Position numbers and translations under genes: made by a program | From: Taeniopygia guttata | Lineage: Eukaryota; Chordata; Aves; Passeriformes; Estrildidae | DNA: 64,000 bases | Direction of reading: 5' to 3' | Assembly: GCF_048771995.1 (NCBI RefSeq) | Contig: NC_133026.1 | Span: 57,289,001-57,353,000 of the forward strand | Notes under the pieces: model-generated | The model's input: the letters and a program-made list of their open reading frames with translations, nothing else | Told to the model about the DNA's origin: nothing | The model's database searches: none | Part shown: piece after piece, positions 47,301-58,968 of the stretch | How positions within the stretch are numbered: position 1 is the stretch's first letter | Layout: every line of letters starts with the position of its first letter

Positions 47301-50300
47301 AAATAATTTCCAGGAAAAAAGATGGACAAAGAAATGTGCACTAAGTCCTAAAGACTGCAGAAATATGCCCTTAGAAAAGGGATTCATAAGTCTAAAAGCA
47401 TGTCTACCTCTATTAGAGCTTCTAATATAGCTGGATAAAAGATGCTACCTCTTTCCTCAGGTTTTCACTCTATTGCAAATATATAAATGTATGAATTAAA
47501 TCAGATTGCATCACCAGTAGAAACGTGTTTGTATCAATGATGTAACGCAAATCTCATTTTTGTTTTATTTTTAAGAGGTTTTCATAAAATCAAGAGAAAG
47601 ACGTCTAACATGTGGGGGGTTTTACCTCTAAACATTACAGTGTTCATAATACTTTGCAACGAGTTTAGTGTCGGTAAGTACTGCAGCACGTCAATGACTT
47701 GGGAAGAAAAATGCAGTGGGTGAAATCTGGCCCTTACTGCTATTGCTGTGCAAAAGCTGGCTGCAAAACAGTGCAGAGTTGGCCGAACATCAGTGACAAC
47801 AAATATTCTGGCACTCTTGTGCAGGATGGCTGAAGGCACTCATCCATAGCACAGAAGAAAATACACTGGCATTGCTTTGGAAAAGATCAAACTTCCCCTT
47901 TGGTCAGTAAGTTGCAGATGGCAGCATATGTGTTAGCAGGTGGGGAAGCTGTTTACTCTCTTTGGCTCTCACTCTGGTTCCCATTGGATGTTGCTGTGAT
48001 GCCTGGTGCCCATTCTGTATCCTAATTTGAGCATTAGTTGAAACAAAGCATGTCATTTACACAGTGGATGGGGTTGAGAAGCCTCTTCATGTCTTGTTTT
48101 CTCTCTGCATCCCTGCTGAGTGCTATTCAGGCTTGTTCCTAAAGATTTGTCATTAAATTACAAATCTGGAATTGCTGGAGAAAAATTAATTTTTTTCAGC
48201 AATCAAAAGATAACATCTCATCAAGAAATCAAATGAAAAGGCATGGAAGGAGTCCTTAGGAATAAAAGCCAATCAGTTCTGAAGGAGTGGAGACCAGCTG
48301 GTGTTGGATACTATGGCCTGGTATTCTTCTACTGTCCATGCCTTCTGTACTACTGTAATCTGCTTTAAGTGAGATATTAAGGATAGAGCTACTACTTTTA
48401 CAAATCTGAGCGTATTCCTGCAGTCTTTAGAGTTTACTGCACATTTCTCTATCAATTCTTTTTCTGTTGTACCTGGAATTAAAAGCCTCTTTAATTCACT
48501 TTCCTGCACAAGGCAAGACCAGGAAAGCAACTGAATTTGTCCTCTTGAAACTGTCTTGGATTTGTCTACAAAACAGATACTTGTCCAAGAGCAACTCAGT
48601 TTGGAAATAATCCTTGATTCACAGTCACATGGAAGGTTTTCTTCTTTTAAGATGTCGGAAATTTGTGGGGCAGTGAAATCTAATTACCAGCAAAATTTCT
48701 GATTATTTTTATCAGTGAAGGTACATAAACTAATGTATCCTAAATTGTTAGCTCTCCTCAAGGCAGTATGGAGAGAAGAACAGGTTTTTGCTTGTCTTCA
48801 GTATTGTCCTGCTGAGTGTTTTTGGGGGAACTGGTGCACAAATAAGAGCTTTTCCTACCTGTGAAACAGTGATAATGACACTGACCTTCTTTGTAAGAAA
48901 TCTTTAAAAACTAGGGATAAAAGCATTATATAAGAAGTATTATTATCATCACCCCTAGCAACTAGCAGCCTGCTTCTTGACAGCTGAAAGAGCAAGTCTC
49001 AAGTGACAAAAATCCCAGCCCTAAATTTCTTCTCATTGTTTTTACTCATGAAACTCTTTCACCCCTTTTTCCACTACTATGTGCCAAAAATCTACTTACA
49101 TTATTAAGTGGCTGGGGTGGACATTCTGCCTCCAGCTTCTAGAGGGAAGAGAAGGCTGTAATGATCCTGGAAAGATTTTGAGATCCTGTGTTCCTCCAAA
49201 GATATCCTTGCACTGGTCGAATAGATCATAAACTATTTCTAGTCTGGGCTAAATGTCTACCCATAACTCCAAAAGTAAAATGAAGGAAAGAACTATAAGC
49301 ATTGAACAATGTTATTATTTTACTCCCACTAAAATCAAGATCTGTGTTTTTGCAGGCATACTTTGTACAGCCTGTCATTTCCCTGTGAGAAGTGATGGGA
49401 GAAATGCTTGCCACACTGACTCTAAAAGCAAATGCTTTTAAAATTACAGAGTTCATTCAAAGCTTGATAAAGGTATATTAATATGTGTTATGACAGGAGC
49501 TGTGTCAAATTCCATGATAAAATGAACAAATCAGGAATGTGCTCATATTTTAAGTTACAGGACTGTTATGAAAATGTATTTCCTTCTAAAACAGCACACA
49601 AGAAAAAGACATTGGAGTTGTGACAAGACACTGTCACTTTTTCAGCTCTTACTGGTGATCTGAAATTTTTTTTAAAAGTATTCTAATGAATTTTTCTGGA
49701 GTGGGAGAAAGGTTCTTTGCTTTGAATGGGGATGATGGGGGGTGGAAATTAAAAGGAAAGAAGTACATGTTCCTGGATTTCCTGGGCTGCAGGGTGGCTG
49801 TGACAGCCAGTGGGTTGATTCCAAGCAAAGGCACTCACTTCCCATGTAGAAATAACGTCAACATGGTTTCTTTGGAACACAAGAAAGGTGATATTCACAA
49901 CATTCTTTTCTGCATTTAGTTCCTGTGCGATTTTAATGAAGATGAAAAATCCCAAATTTGGAAATGATTTTTAAGTAAAGTTCAGGCCAGATCTGTCCTC
50001 ATTTGAATTTTGATTCATGAACTGAAACAGAACCAAAGTGGAAAATATGCCTTCTAACAAAATGATACTAGAACAACATAAAACAATCTGTGAAATCAAA
50101 TTATTTTATTTCCTCCAGTTTTCACTTAGTTGAATGTGTCTTGTGCTCTTCTATGGATTTTTTCCTTTTAGATGGGCATCTCTGTTTGATGAGGCGTGGT
50201 ACCTTAAGTTACTGTTGGTAAACCTTTTAGATGATAAAGTGGCGATTCTTTTTAATATATGTATACATATACATTCATGCATGCATATAGAACAAAAAAA

Positions 50301-51884
50301 TCAGGTGCCTATAAAATAATATCCATGCCTGTTCCTGAAAAAATTCTTCCAGAATTCATCTATTTCCCATTCATCTTTCCATGGCAGATACAAAAAATGT
50401 GATATCCCCATTCTGGTTTTTTATTTTTGTTTCTGAAACTTCTCATTTGTCTACAAAATGAATTATAAAACATAAAATATAACAATACTCCAATATGCAA
50501 TGACCCAGACACTTATGTGCACTGTCTGTCTGCTTAGCACAAGTAAGAAATGAAGTGTAAATATAACTTTAAAATATGACTTTCACTGTAAATTAGACTA
50601 CTAATAGTTGAAATACCTTTGGCAGAACAAAAAGCGTTAATGTCTATTGTCATCAATGCATAAGAGATATGCCAATGGAAGTTCCATATACTTTGTGTGT
50701 GACTATTCTGTTCTAAAACCAGTTATTTAATGAAAGGATTAAAAATTTTAGGCATTTTATGTATGATGGTGGTTGCATTTAGGCTACTTAACCTGGCATA
50801 ATGAGGAGCCTGTTTTGGCATTTCACCAAAAAATGTAACCTTCTGTCGGAGATCATCTCCAGCATTATTTTGTACTAAGGATACTTGTCAGACTAAGATT
50901 GCAAATCTAGGAGAATAGCACAAAAGCCAGTCTAAGTGAAAAGAAATAGAAAATACATAGATATTACAAAACAAGACCTCCATCAAGTTGAAATGGCTTT
51001 ATGTTTGTTTGGGTTTGTTTTTTTTTTCCCCTTGGAACAGTCACTTGACATTTTTCTGTATTCATTTTTACTCCTTTTTCAAAGCTTATTTGTTCTTAAC
51101 CCTGGATAGAACCCATTCAAAATCGATGTAAGTCTGTTCAGAATGATCACTAAATCTAACAGCATTTCCTTGGGAGTTACTAAATTTATCTTGGTCCTTT
51201 GCAATCACAAGTAGTTTTTCTGCCAGAGATTGAGTTAGTCTTGTAGATTCTAAGATTTCCCAACTGCTTCTTTTCCTTTTCAGTGAACCACAACAGAGTG
51301 GTTCTGAGTGGCAGAAAAGAGATCCTTGGTGAGATTAGCACCATAAAAATTACTTTTCTCCTTTCTCTTCAGCCTCTTCTAAGGTCCCAAGACCTTGAGC
51401 TCCCCAGTGAGAGATGTCTGATGTATTAGTCAGTTCCATGGATCTGTAACTTGGGTCAACAAGCACAGTTAACTTCACAAAGGATGAAGAGGTGCATAAA
51501 TATGAAATGCCCAACACTTCAGTGCCTCAGTCCTCTCACAGAGGGAGGAAAATCTGCAGAAGCATCACTGAAAGGAATTCTGACCTCTAGTCTTTTTGAT
51601 GCTTAACCAGTATGGCATATCCCACTGTCAATCAGCACTTGTGCCCATTATTAGACCTATATTATTTGCCTATCCAGCTGAATCCTGGTCTCTACTGGTC
51701 TTTTTTTGTTGTACCTTCTCTAAATTGTACACATCAATGTTGGGGCTCATCTTGAAATGCCAAGGAAGCTAACAACTTAATCAGTACTATTTTGCTATTT
51801 TGCATGGGACAACTCCAAGGCATTTTCCGTGTCAGTGAGCTCCTTCCATCACATTAGGGTAGGAGTATTCATGCTGCATCCAAG
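44361..51884. other. Gene desert, nothing coding recognised
   Basis: About 7.5 kb of AT-rich DNA. The longest frames (45931-46317 plus, 128 codons; 47582-47839 and 48273-48530 minus, 85 codons each) have no identifiable domains. One weak ancient repeat is listed at 48855. TA-rich runs occur near 44708-44735. Confidence 0.55.
48855..48965 (+). mobile_element. Possible ancient SINE/L3-type tail
   Basis: CCTACCTGTGAAACAGTGATAATGACACTGACCTTCTTTGTAAGAAATCTTTAAAAACTAGGGATAAAAGCATTATATAAGAAGTATTATTATC resembles the TTTGTAAAGTGCTTTGAGATC...GCTATATAAGAGCTAGGTATTATTATT tail of old reptile and bird SINE/LINE families. Confidence 0.5.
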
Positions 51885-52212
51885 TGTAATGCGGAGTCGA
51901 TGCCTGGAAGCCGAGAAGACACACACTCCTTGTGACAAACAGCCTCAAGTTTATTCCTGCAGCTCCTTTTATATGAGCTCAAATTTCCTTAGCTTACACG
52001 TGTGATTGGTTGAGGTCTTAGCACTGTCCAGCTCTCCGGTCAATGATACATCTGCATTTAGGGCTGAATGACATTGGCTGAGGGTCCCTGTGTAGATTTG
52101 AATCCAACCTATCCTTGCCCACCCAGGGGCTGCAATGCTACATCCAGGTTTTCCAACTGTAGACCTGTAAAACCTGCAATAAACATTAAATTCTAAGAGG
52201 TTTGTCATAACA
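51885..52212 (-). mobile_element. Solo LTR, minus orientation (different family)
   Basis: On the minus strand a promoter-like block, CATATAAAAGGAGCTGCAGGAATAAA (about 51976-51951), places a TATA box only about 17 bases before AATAAA. It is preceded by CCAAT motifs and followed by a U5-like CTTGAGGCTGTTTGTCACAAGGAG...CGACTCCGCATTACA end. Proposed limits are TGTTATGACAAACC at 52212 and TTACA at 51885, giving TG...CA ends. No target duplication is evident, so the limits are provisional. Confidence 0.6.
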
Positions 52213-54840
52213 TTCTTTTCCTCCTCCATGTCTTTAGGAATCAACTTTGTCAACTACTTTTATTTGTTTTAAGAAAGCTCAAAACTGCCAATAGTTTTGT
52301 GAAATTACTAGTTTTACTATGTCAACTACATGAATTTCTGTGATCTGTAAATCCATGTAGGTAATTTATTAAATACATATTGCTTAAAGAATTACAGGGC
52401 TCTTGGACTCACAGGAAAGCATGGCAAAGTCTCATTCTCTTGATGAAAACAAAGGCTCGGTGTCTCTCTCTTTAGTAGCTATGACTCAGGGGATGAAAAA
52501 ACCAAGAAGGGGAGTGAGGTACCTTTTTTGGTTGTTTTTCTGGACTTTCTGCTCTTCCCAATTTACCGCAGTGGTAGTGGTACCATGACATGGGGATACT
52601 GAACACATGTCTCTTTGAAGGCATTCTGTGAGGTGACTTCTTTTATACTTCTTTCTGCTTTCTGGCATGAAAGAAATCAAAACAAAACAAAACAAACCCC
52701 GCCCCCCTTCCCCCCCCCCCCAAGAAAAAAAAGAAAAACCAACACTCCAAAATACATAAATGAACTTGTTTCTATGTGGAATATATACTTTTTAAGGTAG
52801 TTTTGTGTCTTGAAGGAAGAAGAATTTCTCCCACCCTGTTCCTCGTATCCTGCCTTTGCTAGTATCCTCTTTGAAGCCGCCCTAGTACCCCTCCTGCTCC
52901 AGGTCATAACAACTTAAAAACTTAGCCAACTCCACTGGAATATACCTTGCCTGTATGAGTTCCTGCTTGAAGATAGATTTTCATTTTCCTCTCCTCTGTC
53001 ATTTTACTTCACTGTGTGGTATTCAGACTTCTGATGACAATTTACAAGACTGCTGAAAGATGTCCTCTATTGTGTAAGATGAAGTTTGGTGTACAACTTC
53101 TATGAGTGAGAAAAGTTTATTGTATATTTTCTTTCTATTTTGGTTTTGTTTATGTTTCACTTTTCCCCTCTCCTCCAGTCATTTCTCCTCAGGGACATGG
53201 GTTTTTATTGTCCTTTTATTTCTTCTGCTATTCCATCTTGAGGCAATGTCTTAAAGTTATGGAAATTTAATTCAAGGACTAATGGATTCCTGTGAACTTT
53301 CACTTTCCCAGCAACAGGTTGAGAGCACACACTCCATAATTCTTTTCCGCTCCAAAAGACACAAAACAGAAATATGCATTCTTATGTCATCAAGTTATAC
53401 ACTAATGCCCTGCAACTGCATCACTTCCATGTAAATAGCTGCACATATTTGCAGGTTATTTTGACATTTCTGTGACACTAAAATTTTTTTGTTTTCAACA
53501 TAGTGTCACAGACCTGATGCACATCTCACAGCAAGCTGTTCAGGTGCTTGTTTGGAACCACAATCACACGGACATTCCTTCCCCCCCAAAAAAGGAGTTC
53601 AGTGCTAAGAAACTTGAGATACATCCTTGGGACTGGCAGAAGAGTATGGTAGAAGGACCAAATAAAGAATAATAAATAAATATTTTTTATAAATAATCTG
53701 AAAATCGACATACTAGAAAGATAATTAGTAGTGTGTTCTTATGCCTGGCTAAAGGGTCTCTGAGGCTGAAGTATCTTTATTTTTTTTATGGTGAGAGATA
53801 AGTGCACATAACATTGTTAATGTGTACCTTAAGTTTCATTATAAAAAGATCTGAAAATGGCTAATTAATAGGGAGAAAACCTTGAAGCATTATTATTTTG
53901 TACGTAGTTTTTGTTAAACACCTGTAGGTGCTGGTTTTCCTTAAAGTCAACATTAAAAATGGATATGCTATGGATAATGTACTTCCTATATTGTCTAAAC
54001 TGTTTCTTCTTTTCCATAAATTTGAGGGTTTATATTCTTCTTTTTTTAAACCAATGTGGATAAACCCTTCAACTTTGTTAGATCATGTGATCCACTTATA
54101 TTCTTTTTATTCTGTGTTGTGAATAAATAAGTTCATTGAATAAAAGCATATCCAGCAAATGTATTTTAAACAAAAATATATACTTGATGACTATCATTAA
54201 GACTGTAGGAAATATGCAAAACACTTATTTGAAGGACTAGGACATTAAAAAAATTAATAAAATACTAGTTAGACTTTGTTTTTATTTCTTGGTTCCCTTT
54301 TATTTAAAATAAACTATCAATAATATACCTGATTTTTCTAATTGTCTCAAAGCTCCAAAATAAGATTAGTAGATAATAACCTTTCTTTCATTATTGATAT
54401 TAGCTTAATTATTCAATTTCTTTGAAGGTATATTAAAAAAAGCTTTCACATCTACAAAGAAAAATAGTTTAATAGTTCCTTAGATCCCTAGGCATCTATC
54501 TGTTCAGTCCTCTCAGTGGTAATCTGTTCATGTAAGAAGGTATGTGTGTGTGAGCTTCACCATGAAACTGTATTATGCCATGTAGCAATACACATTGCAA
54601 GTCAGAGTGCATTTTTTTATAATCACTTTTTAAAAATAGTTTTTTCTGTTTTCTACACTGCATTCTCATTACAAAGCCCTCTCTCCCTATTATTCTTGCA
54701 CAGTACACTGCAACCATTAATCTGATAGAAGATGCATCCAAAAATAAAGTATTGCACAATACAAAGTTTCCTTTGTTCAGAAAGATTGGATAATTCTTTA
54801 TGATTGACAAAGTACATGAATAAGTAGTCTTTTTATAAAT
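52213..54840. other. Intergenic DNA, nothing recognised
   Basis: AT-rich DNA with a C-rich run at 52697-52721 beside AACAAAACAAAAC repeats. No supported gene. It may include distal 3' UTR of the cadherin gene if a distal polyadenylation site is used. Confidence 0.5.
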
Positions 54841-55332
54841 TCTAATTTATTTAATAAAAATACAAAAATATAAATATACATATATAAAAATATCAGGATG
54901 AATCAACACACAGACATTTTTAACTCAATAAATATGGCATTAATATTAATCTTTTTAATGTATATTTTTGAGAATAAGTTACAATGCAGTTGCACACTAT
55001 CCAACATAGTAGGAAAGGTAAAGCAAAGCAATTTAAAAATATGGAGTTTCCATGTCATTAACAAAGGCACAAAAAGCCTTTTATTATCTCTTCATTCCCT
55101 ACAAAACCCTTTCATCAGAAGTTTCTAGGCAGAGAAGGTGGGTTGTAGTGATTTTTAAAGTCTCAATCATTCATATTCATTCACGTTGACCTATTGATTA
55201 AGCAAACCCTTACTAAGACAACATCTATTTTTTGTAAATTTTTTATTCCCAAGTATGAGAGTAGGCCACTTTATTTATCTAGGAACACAGACATGAATTC
55301 CACTAACACTGACCAGGTCACAGATTACTTTC
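54841..55332 (-). other. CDH9: Likely 3' UTR of the cadherin gene
   Basis: Sequence downstream of the TGA at 55335-55333. On the minus strand AATAAA occurs at 55275-55270, 55247-55242, 55085-55080 and 54851-54846. The first two are only about 60-90 bases after the stop, which would be unusually short for this gene family, so the later ones are more plausible. I cannot tell which site is used. A 104-codon minus frame further on, at 54496-54810, has no known similarity. Confidence 0.5.
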
Positions 55333-55820
55333 TCATTCTCGATCACTGTCCTCTCCACCATACATATCTGCTAGTTTTTTAAACCGAGGTCCCCAGTCAC
55401 TGAGGTAATCATAGTCTTGGTTGCCTTCTGTGGTAAGTGATTCCAAGGAGCTGAGTGAATTTGCTATGGAATCATTTCCTTCATAAGCATATGTTGCTAA
55501 TGAATCATAAGGAGGGGCAGCTGGGTCTGAATCATTCTCCTTTAACCTTCTATGAATAAAATCTTGGACATCGATATTTTCCCAAAGAGGTGCAGTCCGC
55601 CTTATCTGAAATATTGTGTCTGGGATAACATCTCTTCTCATCTTACTTTCCTCTCTTGCTTCTGGATTTCTCAGTGTGCCAATGTCAAAAGCCTGGGTGT
55701 CTTCTTCCCCACCTCCTTCATCATTGTAGGTCACAATATTGTCCCGAACATCATCTTTTGAGATGATCAAGGGTTCTTTCTTCCTCTGTCTCTTGAGAGC
55801 CGTAAACAAGACAACTAATA
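55333..55820 (-). CDS. CDH9: Cadherin-9 terminal coding exon: cytoplasmic domain
   Basis: The last coding exon of a type II classical cadherin, a calcium-dependent homophilic adhesion protein. It starts after TTTGTTTCCTTTTAG and its first two bases complete the isoleucine codon begun by the upstream exon. It encodes the end of the transmembrane helix and a basic stop-transfer KRQRKKEP. It then encodes the [11 protein letters not shown] p120-catenin-binding juxtamembrane core and the C-terminal beta-catenin-binding region ([13 protein letters not shown], a serine-rich stretch, [21 protein letters not shown]), ending in EDSDRE and TGA. The segments IFQIRRT and [19 protein letters not shown] and the EDSDR ending fit CDH9 better than CDH6, CDH12 or CDH18, judged from memory of those families. 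The frame is intact, with no sign of decay. Confidence 0.9.
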
Positions 55821-58513
55821 CTAAAAGGAAACAAAAAGTGAATGAAGAAACTTATCATTAAAAAGTAAATAAATTAGGCAAAATTTTACCTCATCTTTTT
55901 GACCTGGAAAAGTTTTAAGGCTGGAATGGGATTTTTAGTAGAAATGTAGTGATAAAATCTATCTCCAAGTTAATAAGGTGAAGTATTAATAATTTTATAG
56001 CAATTAAAAACTTATTCTTTTTTAAACCTATTGGAGAAATGATCAAAACATTTTATATTTTAAATAAGTTTGCAACTAAGCTGAAGGTGAAAATTAAACA
56101 ATACCACACAATATTATCCTACTAAGGTTTGATTTTGATGTTAATTTTGTAAGTACCACCTTTGGCAGTCACTAAGGGTCCTTTCATCAAATGTATTGAA
56201 TCTCCTTGGCAAAAGTTATTCACACTCTTGGAAGCTAGTGATTTAGGTATTCCCAAGTGTCTGATTCACTTCTGAATATGGGATCTACAGGTCCCTCGGA
56301 AAATAAAAACCTCAAGACCTTAAACTATCAATATAATTGACAAAACTACTTTTGCTTCAATGACTGCAAGAATTGAAATGCAGTCTTTGTTAGTAAATGT
56401 TTCTTTTTAAAAAACATGATCCCCTCAGTTTATGAAGCGCTAGTTGAATAACTCTTTCTTCTGAAGAGGTAAGGATTGATACAAAAATGAAGCTCTATAA
56501 GGGGAGGTAAAAAAATGAAGTTAGGGTTTTGTAAATACATTCTGGTGTCTAAATGCTATTGATTTCAGTAGCAAATTCAATGCTTAAGTGCATGTAAAAA
56601 TCTGACTATCTGACTCTCTCTCCAGTAGCTGGAGTAAATAAGAGAGGGCAGAAAGACCATCTGTCAACGAGACATAACAGTGATTGCTGAACCATAAATA
56701 CAACAGTGCTGAATGGCTTAGTTGAGTCCTAGGAGCTAAGTTTTTACTCTGAATCACCTGAATACTGGTGAATAAAAGCTAAGAATTGACATGCTGCAGG
56801 AAGGGAGAGAGGAATAGAGATCTTGCACATGCCATGATATTATGTTGTGAATATAAAATTAATAAAAATATGTTCCTTTCTGTATTGTTTGGGTTTTGTT
56901 CCTTGTACCTGTACAGAGGCCCTTCTTTTCATAATGCTAGATGAGAAACTACACACTTTAGTAAGGTTAAGAACTCCATGTAGGAGAAAACACTGCGAGG
57001 TGATTATGAATTATCTTTCACAGCCTGGTACTTAATCTGTCTCACCTATATTGGGCATTTTGATTCCAGTTTACTATTATAACACACTACCTTGTTGAAA
57101 AATTAAATAAGATGCTGAGTATCATACTAGCTGTAGACTAAAAATTTTGTTTAGATACTCCACAGTCACATGTATTGTTGTCTTCATATATGTCAGCAGC
57201 GCTAAGCAGAGCAGGGCCTCTAACCCTGGGGCTGAAACACATTTGTCATAATTGTTCTGCATACAATGGTCCCTGATCGTCTTCTGAGTCTCATATTCTA
57301 TTGCTGTGGCCCTAAGGCACATCTAACCTCGATAAGTTCAAAGTTCAGTACAGATTTGTTCAACCTATACTAAAGCATTGCAGCCAATCAGAGCCACTTT
57401 TTCATTCTGAGTGAGTAAGGTCGTGTGTTTCATGCTCAATTTTTTCCTGCTCTTGTTGGGGAGTACAGGATGGCTTTAAAGATGCAGAGCTTGAGGTCTG
57501 GCAGAGCTTGAACCCTAATTTTCTCCTGAGAATGGTGCTTTTCAAGTTCTTCCTCTCAGCAGACAATCAGCAGATTCCCTGACTATGCCTGGGCAACATC
57601 CTGGGGAATCCAAAGGGGCTGATGCTGAAACCAGGCCATCAGCAATGCCTGAATCTAAGTAGTTTATCGGTTTGTTAGAGCTCAAGTATTCTCCCTCCCT
57701 TAAGCCCAGTACAGATATAGTTTATAGATATTGCCCTTCTTCTAATACCTATAGCAGATATTAGGAGGATCACAGAGTTATCTTGAATCCAGAGTAAAAG
57801 CTGAAAAAAAAATTATCCCCTTATATAAACTAACACCTGTAGCTTCCCACTGATCCCTTGGCAAGCTATGTTTGCTAGGACAGGTGGAAAAGGAAAGAGG
57901 TTTTCTGCAAAGTCATACTTTGAAGTAGAGGTGATGACACTTTTCTTGCAAAACATGCAAGTTAAAATTTTTATGTTCTTAACACCAGATAATGAGCTAA
58001 CATTTATTCTACTTCCTTCATATGTAACCACATCTTTCTAATGTTTCTATCTTCGAAACACTCATCTGACTTCTGTTCTCATACTTATTTAATCAGCAGT
58101 TCTCACTATCACTTGCAAGAAATTTAGTATTTCTATCCTATGCTTTTGAGTTAAATATTTTCTAAACAGGAAAAAACCTAACACTTTCATCATTAAATAG
58201 CTAATATAATTCATAACGTTGTTACAAAACTTAGCACAGCTTCAGATATATGATTTTAAAGTTCTGGATCTAAATGAAGATCTGATTATGGTATGAACAT
58301 TACTCAAATGAGCATGGTAACTAAAATTGACCCTATATTTTCAATTGTATTTAATCCAAATAGCACAGTCTCAGTCTTCCTACACAATAATCTAAAGAGT
58401 AATGATGATGTTTTTCTGCAGGGTCATGTGAATAAGGGTTTTAAGAATATCAGGACTCTTGAAGAGACTAGATCTTTGTCTGGTTGAGTAAACATCTCAT
58501 CACAGGTACCTAC
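55821..58513 (-). other. CDH9: Cadherin-9 intron before the terminal exon (2693 bp)
   Basis: Bounded by GTAGGT at 58513 (donor, minus strand) and a pyrimidine tract with TTTTAG at 55821 (acceptor). Phase 1. AT-rich, with no recognised repeat or nested gene. Several 60-70-codon frames are chance. Confidence 0.85.
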
Positions 58514-58765
58514 TTAGCAGGATAATGATGCAGAGGAGAATGGCCACCAGTGCCCCCGTGCTGAGGCCGGCAGGGAGCAGCAAGGCCTCGGCACTGCAGG
58601 ACTGCATGTTCCCCCGGCTGTCGCAGGCACACACCCGGATGGTCAGCGTGCCCGTACTGCTCTGGATTGGGTAGTCGTTGTCAAATATTATGATTGGCAG
58701 AAGATAAGTACTCGTCTTACTACGGCTGTATCCATTTCTCCTAGTCATGATTCCTGCTGTGTTAT
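58514..58765 (-). CDS. CDH9: Cadherin-9 penultimate exon (252 bp): EC5 end and transmembrane helix
   Basis: A 252-bp internal exon bounded by CATTCTAG| upstream and |GTAGGT downstream. Its first two bases complete an Asp codon (G|AT), giving [17 protein letters not shown]. It then encodes the membrane-proximal part of EC5, with DNDYP and the conserved cysteines of [13 protein letters not shown], a linker [13 protein letters not shown], and most of the transmembrane helix ([14 protein letters not shown]). It ends with one base that joins the next exon. A 252-bp exon of this content is conserved among type II cadherins. GC content is visibly higher than in the surrounding introns. No stop or frameshift. 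A minor alternative GT 11 bases downstream would break the frame and was not used. Confidence 0.93.
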
Positions 58766-58850
58766 CTAGAATGGAAACACGGAATCAATAATGTTTCTGG
58801 ATTAAGTTTTATGTTATATTGGGGAGGGTGGTATTAGGGTCAGCAGTTAC
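58766..58850 (-). other. CDH9: Cadherin-9 intron, only 85 bp
   Basis: Donor GTAACTGC at 58850 and acceptor TTTCCATTCTAG at 58766, phase 1. Near the lower size limit for vertebrate introns, but both sites are canonical and the reading frame across the junction gives the expected NKDNTAG. Confidence 0.88.
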
Positions 58851-58968
58851 CTTTGTTGTCTACAACAGAGAAGTTTGGATGAACAGCAAATTCTGGCACC
58901 AACTCAAAGAAAAATCTGTGTCCTCGAGGAGGCTGATCTTTGTCAATTGCACTCACAGTCTGTATGAG
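58851..58968 (-). CDS. CDH9: Cadherin-9 internal exon (118 bp): start of EC5
   Basis: A 118-bp exon too short to stand out as an open frame, found from splice sites and peptide pattern. The acceptor is TCTTCTTTATAG| and the donor |GTAACT. It reads [20 protein letters not shown], then a FELVPE segment, then FSVVDNK plus one base of the next Asp codon. The [14 protein letters not shown] motif is the type II cadherin signature at the EC4/EC5 border, where the DKD residues take part in calcium coordination. A 118-bp length is typical of this exon in the family. Phase 0 in, phase 1 out. It is contiguous in frame with the 252-bp exon. Confidence 0.93.

Noticed and set aside
58500..58513. Alternative splice donor GTACCT 11 bases after the chosen one
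   Set aside because: Using it would put the terminal exon out of frame and lose the cytoplasmic domain.
55333..58968. CDH6, CDH10, CDH12 or CDH18 instead of CDH9
   Set aside because: The tail segments around IFQIRRT, the [18 protein letters not shown] region and the EDSDR ending fit what I recall of CDH9. CDH6, CDH12 and CDH18 share the catenin-binding blocks but differ there. An alignment would settle it.
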